Positions 6,646 to 13,069 of a stretch of DNA of 14,132 bases are shown here, piece by piece. The stretch spans positions 1-14,132 of the forward strand of contig UQSH01000043.1 in NCBI GenBank assembly GCA_900543795.1, in the 5' to 3' direction. The DNA comes from an uncultured Oscillospiraceae bacterium. GTDB taxonomy: Bacteria; Bacillota; Clostridia; Oscillospirales; Acutalibacteraceae. Position 1 is the first letter of the stretch. Each line of letters starts with the position of its first letter. Made by a program: the position numbers and the translations under genes. The notes beneath the pieces were generated by a model. That model searched no databases. It had not been told where the DNA came from and was given only the letters and a program-made list of their open reading frames with translations.

Positions 6646-7866
6646 ATGTCTGAAAAGAAAATTACCGTTGCCGTTGCAGGCACCGGATATGTTGGACTTT
6701 CCAATTCAATTCTTCTTTCTCAGCACAATAAGGTTTATGCCGTTGATATTGTTGAGGAAAAGGTTAAGCTTATTAATGAAGGAATTTCTCCGATTGCAGA
6801 TAAGGAAATTTCCGAATATCTTGCAGAAAAGGAGCTTGATTTAACTGCAACAACAGACGCAAAAACGGCATATAAAAATGCTGATTTTGTTGTTATTTCA
6901 ACTCCAACGGATTATGACCCCAACAAAAACTATTTCAACACAAGCTCTGTTGAATCGGTTATAAATCTTGTTTCAGAGATTAATCCTAATGCGGTTATGG
7001 TTATAAAGTCCACCGTTCCCGTTGGATTTACCGAAGGTATGCTTGAAGCACACAAGGGTGCAAAAATTCTTTTCAGCCCCGAATTTCTGCGTGAGGGCAG
7101 AGCGCTTTACGATAATCTTTACCCAAGCAGAATAATCGTTGGCGCTCCCGAGAACAACGAGGAGCTTAAAGAGGCGGCAAACACCTTTGCACACCTGCTT
7201 CAAGAGGGTGCAATCAAGGAGGACATCCCAACCCTGCTTACAAAGCCGACAGAGGCGGAGGCGGTTAAGCTTTTTGCAAACACATACCTTGCGCTTCGTG
7301 TTAGCTACTTTAACGAGCTTGACACATACGCTGAAATGCACGGACTTGATTCAAAGCAGATTATTGAAGGAATCGGCCTTGACCCGAGAATAGGCACTCA
7401 TTACAACAACCCATCCTTTGGCTACGGCGGATACTGCTTGCCGAAGGACACAAAGCAGCTTCTTGCGAATTACGAGGATATTCCCGAAAATCTTATTAAG
7501 GCTATTGTTGATTCAAACACAACAAGAAAGGATTTCATAGCCCAGCGTGTTCTTGAAAAGGCGCACCACAGTCAAGACCGACCGGCAACCATAGGAGTTT
7601 ACAGACTGACCATGAAGGCAAACTCCGATAATTTCCGCCAAAGCTCCATTCAAGGTGTTATTAAGCGCATTAAGGGCGAGGGTGCCCAGGTTATCATATT
7701 TGAGCCTACACTTGAGGACGGCTCCTCATTTTATTCAAACGAGGTTGTAAACAGCCTTGAAGAATTCAAAAAACGCTCTGATGTTATTATTGCAAACAGA
7801 ATGAGCGACGAGCTGTGCGATGTTGAAGGCAAGGTTTACACAAGAGATATTTATAAAAGAGATTAA
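6646..7866 (+). CDS. ugd: UDP-glucose 6-dehydrogenase
   Basis: This 406-aa cytoplasmic enzyme oxidises UDP-glucose to UDP-glucuronate with two NAD+, supplying precursors for capsule or wall polysaccharides. The N-terminal Rossmann domain has the GTGYVG loop at residues 12-17, and the STPTDYD and KSTVPVGFT motifs follow. The central domain has SPEFLREG and the catalytic Lys208 region (EAVKLFANTYLALRVSYFNE). The catalytic cysteine is Cys264 in FGYGGYCLPKD. A C-terminal UDP-binding domain follows. This set favours UDP-glucose over UDP-mannose substrates, though some relatives differ. ATG 6646 is chosen because AGAGAGG lies eight bases upstream. No glycosyltransferases are adjacent, so the polymer it serves is unknown. 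Confidence 0.92.
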   Translation: MSEKKITVAVAGTGYVGLSNSILLSQHNKVYAVDIVEEKVKLINEGISPIADKEISEYLAEKELDLTATTDAKTAYKNADFVVISTPTDYDPNKNYFNTSSVESVINLVSEINPNAVMVIKSTVPVGFTEGMLEAHKGAKILFSPEFLREGRALYDNLYPSRIIVGAPENNEELKEAANTFAHLLQEGAIKEDIPTLLTKPTEAEAVKLFANTYLALRVSYFNELDTYAEMHGLDSKQIIEGIGLDPRIGTHYNNPSFGYGGYCLPKDTKQLLANYEDIPENLIKAIVDSNTTRKDFIAQRVLEKAHHSQDRPATIGVYRLTMKANSDNFRQSSIQGVIKRIKGEGAQVIIFEPTLEDGSSFYSNEVVNSLEEFKKRSDVIIANRMSDELCDVEGKVYTRDIYKRD

Positions 7867-7873
7867 ATCATCT

Positions 7874-7902
7874 TTGACAAGTGTTTGATAAAGTGTTAAG
7901 AT
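7874..7902 (+). promoter_or_regulatory. Possible promoter of the DUF5662-type gene
   Basis: TTGACA (7874-7879) and TAAGAT (7897-7902, 4/6) are separated by 17 bases. The -10 would overlap the 5' arm of the upstream terminator, so transcripts from here would start inside that hairpin and avoid terminating at it. The -10 is weak. Confidence 0.4.
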
Positions 7903-7935
7903 AAGCTTGTGATAAAACACAGGCTTATCTTTTTT
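7898..7935 (+). terminator. Intrinsic terminator of ugd
   Basis: AAGATAAGCTTGTG (7898-7911) pairs with 7918-7931 as 14 bp with one G-T pair around ATAAAA, and runs into T residues (7930-7935). The ribosome site of the next gene follows immediately. Confidence 0.9.
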
Positions 7936-7949
7936 AGGAAGTATTGCAA

Positions 7950-8471
7950 ATGTCTCATCCCGTAAAGCATTTTATAACAATAACAAAGCACCGCCACTTA
8001 GTTATGAAGCATTGCTTCAAGGCGGGAATACCCTTTCAGGGCTTAACGCACGATTTATCAAAATATTCGCCAACGGAATTTATTCTTGGCGCAAAATATT
8101 ATTTAGGCACAAGAAGCCCAAACGAAGCGGAGAGAAACGATAAGGGATATTCATCGGCTTGGCTTCATCACAAGGGCAGAAACAGGCACCATTATGAATA
8201 TTGGATGGATTACAATGTTCAAACAAAGCGTATGGAACCCATTGAAATGCCGATGAAATATTTTAAGGAAATGTTTTGCGACAGAGTTGCCGCAAGCAAA
8301 ATATATCAGGGCAAAAGCTACACAAACGCTCATCCGCTTGAATATTTTTCAAGGGCAAAGGACAGAATTATCATTCATCCGAAAACGGCGGCATTGCTTG
8401 AAAAATGCCTAACAATGCTCAAAGAAAAGGGCGAAAGGGAAACCTTTGAATATATAAGAAGGCTAGGGTAA
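7950..8471 (+). CDS. DUF5662-type protein with His-rich motifs
   Basis: This 173-aa soluble protein matches the pattern I associate with DUF5662. It begins MSHPVKHFITITKHRHLVMK, continues with GLTHDLSKYSPTEF, then AWLHHKGRNRHHYEYW. The repeated His and His-Asp pairs suggest a metal site like that of HD-domain enzymes, but the reaction is unknown. ATG 7950 is chosen because AGGAAG (7936-7941) lies eight bases upstream; TTG 7944 is too close to it. The C-terminus is unusual: the stop TAA at 8469-8471 lies inside an inserted inverted-repeat element, so the last residue (Gly) and the stop come from the element. Taking out the element with one TA would give ...RRLK and a stop at the same length, so the protein is probably intact. 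Confidence 0.82.
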   Translation: MSHPVKHFITITKHRHLVMKHCFKAGIPFQGLTHDLSKYSPTEFILGAKYYLGTRSPNEAERNDKGYSSAWLHHKGRNRHHYEYWMDYNVQTKRMEPIEMPMKYFKEMFCDRVAASKIYQGKSYTNAHPLEYFSRAKDRIIIHPKTAALLEKCLTMLKEKGERETFEYIRRLG

Positions 8472-8742
8472 CGGTAATAATCCGAACCCGTCAAAAATGC
8501 AGTATTAAAGCGATATTTGTCGCTTTCGCTGTTGCCTTGCGTCAGCAAGGCTGCCATCTCAAGATGCCAAATCTCATCTTTACTCCAAGCTTTTTTGATG
8601 CTTTGCAGTTTAGCGTGTGCAGATTTGGTCTTAATCAAGGCAAAAACGCAGTTAATCCTTTTGGATTAACGAGTATTTTAACAAAGAGTAAGGGCAATAT
8701 CTGCCACGCTAAACCGTGGTTCGGATTATTACCGTTACCCTA
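8464..8742. mobile_element. 275-bp TA-flanked inverted-repeat element (probable IS630/mariner-type MITE)
   Basis: The ends are perfect inverted repeats of 23 bp (8466-8488 and 8718-8740), starting GGGTAACGGTAATAATCC, bounded on each side by TA (8464-8465 and 8741-8742). A TA duplication is characteristic of IS630/Tc1/mariner transposition. The interior lacks a transposase and is full of stems: AAAGCGA/TCGCTTT (8507-8526), GCCTTGC/GCAAGGC (8534-8551), GTTAATCC/GGATTAAC (8651-8670) and CCACG/CGTGG (8704-8719). A longer imperfect pairing joins 8608-8624 with 8699-8714. It carries the stop codon of the DUF5662-type gene. The transposase family is inferred from the TA and the ends only. Confidence 0.82.
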
Positions 8743-8754
8743 AAATAAAAAAAC

Positions 8755-8788
8755 GCTTCGGAAACGATTTGCTTCCGAAGCATTTTTT
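8755..8788. terminator. Bidirectional terminator between convergent genes
   Basis: GCTTCGGAA (8755-8763) pairs with TTCCGAAGC (8773-8781). A T-run follows on the plus strand (8783-8788) and an A-run precedes it (8747-8753), so it can serve both the DUF5662-type gene and the GtrA-like gene. Before the element at 8464-8742 inserted, it lay just after the plus-strand gene's stop. Confidence 0.9.
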
Positions 8789-8798
8789 ATAATTTAAA

Positions 8799-9341
8799 CT
8801 ATTCTTTATTCTGTTTTTCCGCTTCTATTGTTTCCTTCTTTTTTCTGTGAATTATGAAGCGGTTGCAGGGATATGTCCAAAGAGTTGGAATTGCCATTCC
8901 GATAAGCTTTATAACAAGATCCCAAAAATTGCCCGTTAAACCGTGTGATTGAGCAAAGGTTGTCATTGCAGAGCCTATCCAGCCGTTTGCAAAAATTGTG
9001 AAAACAACCATAATAAAATACAAGGCTATGCTTAATGTTGGGTTTGCATCTGCCTTAAATGTAATTTTTCTGTTTAGAATAAACGCAATTCCGTAGCCAA
9101 CGGTTGTTGAAATAAGATAGGTGTAAAGGTAGCCCTTTGAGGTTATGCCTATCATATTAAGAGCATCGTTTACAATCGGCTGCTGCGTTAAGGAAGCGAA
9201 AACAAAATTAAGAAGCAGCATATGAACAACAAGTTCAACCGCCGAGGAGCCGCCGCCCGCTATTGAAAACTTAATAAACTTCCATATTTCAGCGTGCTTT
9301 TCAGTCCATTTAACAAATGGGTTTTTCTTTTCTTCGTTCAT
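8799..9341 (-). CDS. GtrA-like membrane protein
   Basis: This 180-aa integral membrane protein has about four hydrophobic segments, at roughly 22-50, 70-92, 104-126 and 140-163. The first contains FIKFSIAGGGSSAVELVVH, and the NRKITFK motif follows the second, as in GtrA (PF04138). The tail is Lys/Glu-rich. GtrA proteins are thought to help move lipid-linked sugars across the membrane for wall or O-antigen decoration; the substrate here is unknown. The start ATG has AAGGAG eight bases upstream. It lies 12 bp after the metallophosphoesterase gene and is probably cotranscribed with it. The intracellular sugar donor may relate to the nearby ugd, but that is speculation. Confidence 0.87.
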   Translation of the reverse strand: MNEEKKNPFVKWTEKHAEIWKFIKFSIAGGGSSAVELVVHMLLLNFVFASLTQQPIVNDALNMIGITSKGYLYTYLISTTVGYGIAFILNRKITFKADANPTLSIALYFIMVVFTIFANGWIGSAMTTFAQSHGLTGNFWDLVIKLIGMAIPTLWTYPCNRFIIHRKKKETIEAEKQNKE

Positions 9342-9353
9342 ACCGTTTTCTCC

Positions 9354-10472
9354 TTAAAGCAATTTTGCAAGAATAAATATTATTGCAGCAATAACGGTTA
9401 TAATGCCAACCGCCTTGATTATCATCGGTATTGCGGCATCTACCGTTTCTGGTGCCTTGCTTGACAAATAATCAAAAACAGGCCTTTTAACTCTTGTGCC
9501 AACAAGCTCTTCAAATGTTCTTGTGTAGGTTTCATAGGTGTTTGGCTTTTCCTCATCAAGAAGAATTATACGCACGCCGCGCTTTGTTCTGTTTCCGTAA
9601 ACATTAAATCCGCTTGACTGTGTGAAGCCCAAATCAACATTTTTATATCTTCCCACAAAGCTGTTTTTATGGTCGTGCCCAACGAAAACAGCCAACACAT
9701 CGCCCTTTTCGGATATTGCGTCAAACTCGCCCGTGTTCTTATTGGGGATTGACGGAGGTTCAAGAATAACATCGTTTTTCCCGCAGGTGTCGCCGAGCAC
9801 ATAGTATTCGTTTTTATGCGTTCTAAATGCTCTTATTGCGCCCTTTGTGCCCCTTTTAACCTGCTTTAAAACATTATAATATTCACACATAGGGATATGC
9901 TGAAAAACGATAGACGGAACATAACCGCCGTTTTTATCTTTAAGCTCCTCCCTTGTTTTTTTATACCAATCAATAATTCTTATGTCAAACGGCTCATAGC
10001 CTCCGCCCTTTGCGTCTGTTCCGCTATCGAAAAGATAAAGGCAAAAGGCGTCTTTATCAGATCCGTTTGAGGCCTTTATCGGAATAACGCAGTTGCCGCC
10101 GTCTATTCCCTCTGCCGGCTCGCCAACGCAGTTTCCGAGCGATTTATATATATTTTCAAGCTGCTCCTTATTAGAAATTCCAACCTGGCGGTCGTGGTTT
10201 CCGAAGGTTACGGCAAACGGGATATTCCTTTTTGTAACGGGTTCAAGAAGCTTTCTTATCGTTTCGGCAACGGCATTTTCAAGCTCCTTTCCCTTTCCCT
10301 TATAGGTTACTCCGTAGCCTTTAATCTGGTCGCCCGTATAAACAACCAAATCGGGCTTTTCTGCTTCAACCGCTGCTTCAAGCAGGCTTAAAGTGTCCTG
10401 CGAAACGGCAGGAATTTCCTGCATATCGGTTATCTGCATAATTTTAAATTTTTTATTTTCTTTAAATCTCAT
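9354..10472 (-). CDS. Calcineurin-like metallophosphoesterase with C-terminal membrane anchor
   Basis: This 372-aa protein has the metal-binding motifs of the calcineurin-like fold in order: Asp16 in ITDMQEI, GDQ at 47-49, GNHD at 91-94, His192 in FQHIPM and GHDH at 265-268. The usual first motif DxH reads DMQ (Gln18), which may alter the metal site, or be normal for this subgroup. Overall it resembles the Dcr2/purple-acid-phosphatase-like clade. A single hydrophobic helix at about 346-371 ends the protein, so it is probably tail-anchored with the catalytic domain in the cytoplasm, as no signal peptide is visible. ATG 10472 is used because GGAGG lies five bases upstream; GTG 10478 overlaps that site. 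The substrate is unknown. Confidence 0.87.
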   Translation of the reverse strand: MRFKENKKFKIMQITDMQEIPAVSQDTLSLLEAAVEAEKPDLVVYTGDQIKGYGVTYKGKGKELENAVAETIRKLLEPVTKRNIPFAVTFGNHDRQVGISNKEQLENIYKSLGNCVGEPAEGIDGGNCVIPIKASNGSDKDAFCLYLFDSGTDAKGGGYEPFDIRIIDWYKKTREELKDKNGGYVPSIVFQHIPMCEYYNVLKQVKRGTKGAIRAFRTHKNEYYVLGDTCGKNDVILEPPSIPNKNTGEFDAISEKGDVLAVFVGHDHKNSFVGRYKNVDLGFTQSSGFNVYGNRTKRGVRIILLDEEKPNTYETYTRTFEELVGTRVKRPVFDYLSSKAPETVDAAIPMIIKAVGIITVIAAIIFILAKLL

Positions 10473-10510
10473 AAACACCTCCGCTGATAATACGGCTCTT
10501 ATAAAACAAA

Positions 10511-10546
10511 AGGAGAACGCAGCAAGATAAATTGCCGAGTCCTCCT
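10511..10546 (-). terminator. Imperfect hairpin with minus-strand T-run, terminator or attenuator
   Basis: On the minus strand AGGAGGACTCGGCAA (10546-10532) can pair with 10525-10511 around a 6-nt loop, 12 of 15 positions paired, followed by TTTTGTTTT. It lies about 85-120 bp after the DUF3048 stop but downstream of the candidate promoter at 10566-10595. It could therefore end DUF3048 transcripts, or attenuate the metallophosphoesterase message, or both. Confidence 0.5.
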
Positions 10547-10565
10547 TGACTGCCTGTCAAACAAA

Positions 10566-10595
10566 ATGATACCACACAATGTAAATATTTGTCAA
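10566..10595 (-). promoter_or_regulatory. Sigma-A type promoter of the metallophosphoesterase-GtrA pair
   Basis: On the minus strand a perfect TTGACA (10590-10595) is followed after 18 bases by TATCAT (10566-10571, 5/6). The leader would be about 85 nt and include the hairpin at 10511-10546. Confidence 0.65.
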
Positions 10596-10631
10596 TAAAC
10601 AGCGTGATATGTTTTAAATTTGTTAAACAAT

Positions 10632-12014
10632 TTATTCAGCCGAAACATTTACCGTTCCGCCGTTATTTTGCGAAGCAAGGCAAAGCCATGTTCTGCCGGG
10701 GTTGAGCTTGAGCTCGGCTCCCGTTGAAGCGTTCGTAAATTTAAGAACGCCGTTTTCATTTGTCCAGTTAAAATCAACAACGCTTCCGCCTGAGGCAAGC
10801 TTACCTGTTCCGCTTGTGTACTTATAGTTACAATATGTTTCGGTTTTTCCGGAGCCCTTATAATTCTCTTTATTTACATATTGAGTGTCTGCAAGCATAA
10901 TAACAACATTAGTGAAGCTAACCTCCTTGCCGTAATCGGAGGCGTTAACATAAGCCTGCTTATCCGCACTGTATTCTAAGGAATGAGTGTTTGTTCTTGA
11001 AGAAATCTTAACCTTTATTGAATTGCAGGCATTGGTTGAAACCGCGGTAAATTTATCATTAAACGCAAGCTGCGTTAATTTGCTTTCATCAAGATCGGTT
11101 CTGTATCCCTTATTCTCAATAGCCGAAACAAGCTTACTGCCGACAAGAACGGCATTGTGAGGGCTTGATTTATCAGAGGTGCGCTTAAAGCAGGAGGAGG
11201 TTGTCATTCCATTGATATTATCAACATTATTTTGCTTGATAATATCGTCTGCGCCCGTATAGTCGCCTTTACTGTGGCTTTCGCCGAAATGAACAAAGAT
11301 ACTGTCAAAAAACTGCGAAAACTCAACATAGCTCGGTCTTGCGGAACGGGTTGGGCCAACCTGCTCGGGCAAATCGGTCATATCGGCATATAACCAAAGC
11401 ATACGGGTTATTCCGCCCTCAACCTCACCCTCAACGATAATATCGGGAGTGTCCATATTATAATGAGGTCTTGCCTGCGGCGAATTCTCAACAACAACGG
11501 CAACAGGCCTTTTGCCGACTGCGGCTTCGTTATAATCCGTTTCGCCCGTTAGCGGATTTTTTATGATAACCGGAGCCTCGGTTGTTGTGGTAGTTGTTGT
11601 TGGCTCAGTTGTTGTTGTCGGCTCCTCTTTATTATAAAACGCACCGAAATAAACGCCTGCGGCAATAGCAATAACCGCTATAACTGCGGCAATAATAATT
11701 ATGATTTTCTTTTTTGAACCGCTCATTGTGTTCTCCTCGTCTTCAATATATTCATCTTCAAACTCGCTTTGCTTGGGAGCGTCTCCCTCCTCTGAAAGCG
11801 AGATAAACGGCTTTTCGGGCTCTTTTTCAGGCTTTGCCTCTTGCCTTGACTCCTCGTCAAAATCCATATCCGCCGCTTCCTCCTGTGCAGGTGCTTCCTG
11901 CTGCTCACTGTCTGCATCAAATCTTAATTCGGAGTTCTCCGTGGGCTTGTCCGAATTTTTGTTTTCTTTGATTTCCTTTAATATTTTTTCAAGCTCTTCA
12001 TCTTTATCAGCCAT
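10632..12014 (-). CDS. DUF3048 (YerB-like) protein with transmembrane anchor
   Basis: This 460-aa protein has a highly acidic N-terminus of about 100 residues, a transmembrane helix at 104-127 preceded by KKK, and a Thr-rich linker (133-145, with a run of seven Thr). A two-part DUF3048 domain follows. The N-terminal half shows VVVENSPQARPHYNMDTPD (173-191), EVEGGITRML and QVGPTRSARPSYVEF; the C-terminal half spans about 320-455. The topology implies the acidic tail is inside and DUF3048 outside. Bacillus subtilis YerB is a lipoprotein, whereas here a long cytoplasmic region and helix replace the lipobox. Biochemical role is unknown. ATG 12014 is preferred over ATG 12032 because AAAAGGGGAAG precedes it and nothing suitable precedes the other. 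Confidence 0.88.
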   Translation of the reverse strand: MADKDEELEKILKEIKENKNSDKPTENSELRFDADSEQQEAPAQEEAADMDFDEESRQEAKPEKEPEKPFISLSEEGDAPKQSEFEDEYIEDEENTMSGSKKKIIIIIAAVIAVIAIAAGVYFGAFYNKEEPTTTTEPTTTTTTTEAPVIIKNPLTGETDYNEAAVGKRPVAVVVENSPQARPHYNMDTPDIIVEGEVEGGITRMLWLYADMTDLPEQVGPTRSARPSYVEFSQFFDSIFVHFGESHSKGDYTGADDIIKQNNVDNINGMTTSSCFKRTSDKSSPHNAVLVGSKLVSAIENKGYRTDLDESKLTQLAFNDKFTAVSTNACNSIKVKISSRTNTHSLEYSADKQAYVNASDYGKEVSFTNVVIMLADTQYVNKENYKGSGKTETYCNYKYTSGTGKLASGGSVVDFNWTNENGVLKFTNASTGAELKLNPGRTWLCLASQNNGGTVNVSAE

Positions 12015-12097
12015 TATGCTTCCCCTTTTCATAATAAAACGCTTTTTTATATAATAACATACATAAAAGCAAAATGCACTATATTTTTAACATTTTA

Positions 12098-12126
12098 TTG
12101 ATTTTGCACACAATATGTAGTAAAAT
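12098..12126 (+). promoter_or_regulatory. Promoter candidate for the 207-aa gene
   Basis: TTGATT (12098-12103, 4/6) and TAAAAT (12121-12126, 5/6) are separated by 17 bases, 44 bp upstream of the start codon. An overlapping alternative, TTGCAC (12104-12109) with TATATA (12127-12132), is weaker at the -35. The spacer also must hold the promoter of the divergent DUF3048 gene, which I could not fix. Confidence 0.5.
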
Positions 12127-12169
12127 TATATAGAGATTAAACAAAAAAATTATGTTAGGGTGCTGAAAG

Positions 12170-12793
12170 ATGTCCAAAGCGATACCTCTTATTATCACAA
12201 ATTCAAACATACTTGTTTATGACAGAGAGAATGACGAGTTTAAGCCGTTTTCAATCGGCGGAATAGCAACTCAGCCAAACATTCCCTTTTATCATTCCTT
12301 TGCGGGAAAAATTGCCGAAAGTCAGCATTATTTTAAGGAATTTATAAAAAAGATTTACCCAAGCAATCCGCGAAAAAACATTCTTGCAATAATCGTTCCC
12401 GACGACACAAGCCCGCTTGAAAGCATTTTTATAAATGAATTCTTTGTTAATTCGGGAGCCTGCAAGGCGGTTGCGCAAATAACTATGGGGCAGGCTCTTT
12501 CAAAGGAGCTTCCGGCATATATTTCAGTTTCCAAAACATCAAGAAATGTTGTTTTGCAATATGTTAAAAACAACGAAACACAGGCTTCACGGTATTATGA
12601 CGGAAACGAATACAGTGTTGAGCAGATTGCACAGGACGCAAAAAGACTTCACATCGCCATTGAATACGAAAAAACTCCGATTTTGGTTAATAATTTTAAT
12701 CTTAATATGGATGATTTTTTTGAGCTTGGTGCGGTTATTACTCCAAAGGAATTTATGGATAAAATTTCCGTTATTGATGTTGAAAAAATATGA
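12170..12793 (+). CDS. Unrecognised 207-aa soluble protein
   Basis: I do not recognise this protein with certainty. It begins with a beta-rich segment (IPLIITNSNILVYDREND), and residues 69-110 read KNILAIIVPDDTSPLE, then INEFFVNSGACKAVAQITMGQAL. That stretch loosely recalls the part of MreB-type actin-fold proteins where a strand with a VP motif is followed by a helix and an EGA/GA-x-x-V-x-x-I segment before a conserved Ala. No DxG phosphate loops are visible, so nucleotide binding is unlikely; it may be a degenerate actin-like or an unrelated domain. There is no signal peptide or membrane segment. The ribosome site is modest (TTAGGG, nine bases before the ATG). The 59-aa gene follows 48 bp later and is probably in the same transcript. 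Confidence 0.8.
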   Translation: MSKAIPLIITNSNILVYDRENDEFKPFSIGGIATQPNIPFYHSFAGKIAESQHYFKEFIKKIYPSNPRKNILAIIVPDDTSPLESIFINEFFVNSGACKAVAQITMGQALSKELPAYISVSKTSRNVVLQYVKNNETQASRYYDGNEYSVEQIAQDAKRLHIAIEYEKTPILVNNFNLNMDDFFELGAVITPKEFMDKISVIDVEKI

Positions 12794-12841
12794 ATGAATA
12801 TTACAACCGCTTCGGCTGAAAATATTAGCGAGGTGGTTTTT

Positions 12842-13021
12842 ATGAAAAAGGATAAAGGCAGGAAAGAGGTTAAAAACAGCAAAAAAATCATTGATTTAAC
12901 CTCTTATATCAGCCCCGATATGCTTCAATCGGACACAAACGGAAGCTACACGGGAACAACAAAGGACGCGTACTACGGCAAGGATTACGATATGCCCGTT
13001 CAGGATGCAGACGACCTATAA
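12842..13021 (+). CDS. Small conserved-looking protein ending VQDADDL, 59 aa
   Basis: Starting at ATG 12842 the protein has 59 residues: a very basic N-terminus (MKKDKGRKEVKNSKK), then DLTSYISPDMLQSDTNGSYTG and a tail ending MPVQDADDL. The pattern GSYTG, about 20 residues, then PVQDADDL is one I associate with tiny Firmicutes proteins of unknown function. No hydrophobic segment or Cys pair is present, and the C-terminal half looks disordered. ATG 12842 has GAGGTGG five bases upstream; the frame also opens at ATG 12794, right after the preceding stop, but nothing like a ribosome site precedes that. It is probably cotranscribed with the 207-aa gene and ends just before a terminator. Confidence 0.75.
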   Translation: MKKDKGRKEVKNSKKIIDLTSYISPDMLQSDTNGSYTGTTKDAYYGKDYDMPVQDADDL

Positions 13022-13029
13022 AAATAATG

Positions 13030-13063
13030 AAACGCCACAGGAGTTCAGGCTTCTGCGGCGTTT
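13030..13063. terminator. Bidirectional terminator between the 59-aa gene and spo0A
   Basis: AAACGCC (13030-13036) pairs with GGCGTTT (13057-13063), and after an A-C mismatch CAGGAG (13038-13043) pairs with CTTCTG (13050-13055) around TTCAGG. Flanking AATAAT and ATTATT add pairing and supply A/T runs both ways. It lies between the stops of convergent genes. Confidence 0.9.
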
Positions 13064-13069
13064 ATTATT

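Noticed and set aside
8375..8638. Minus-strand open frame of 87 codons crossing the inverted-repeat element
   Set aside because: It spans the element and runs antisense into the DUF5662-type gene, has no credible ribosome site, and its sequence is composed of the element's stems.
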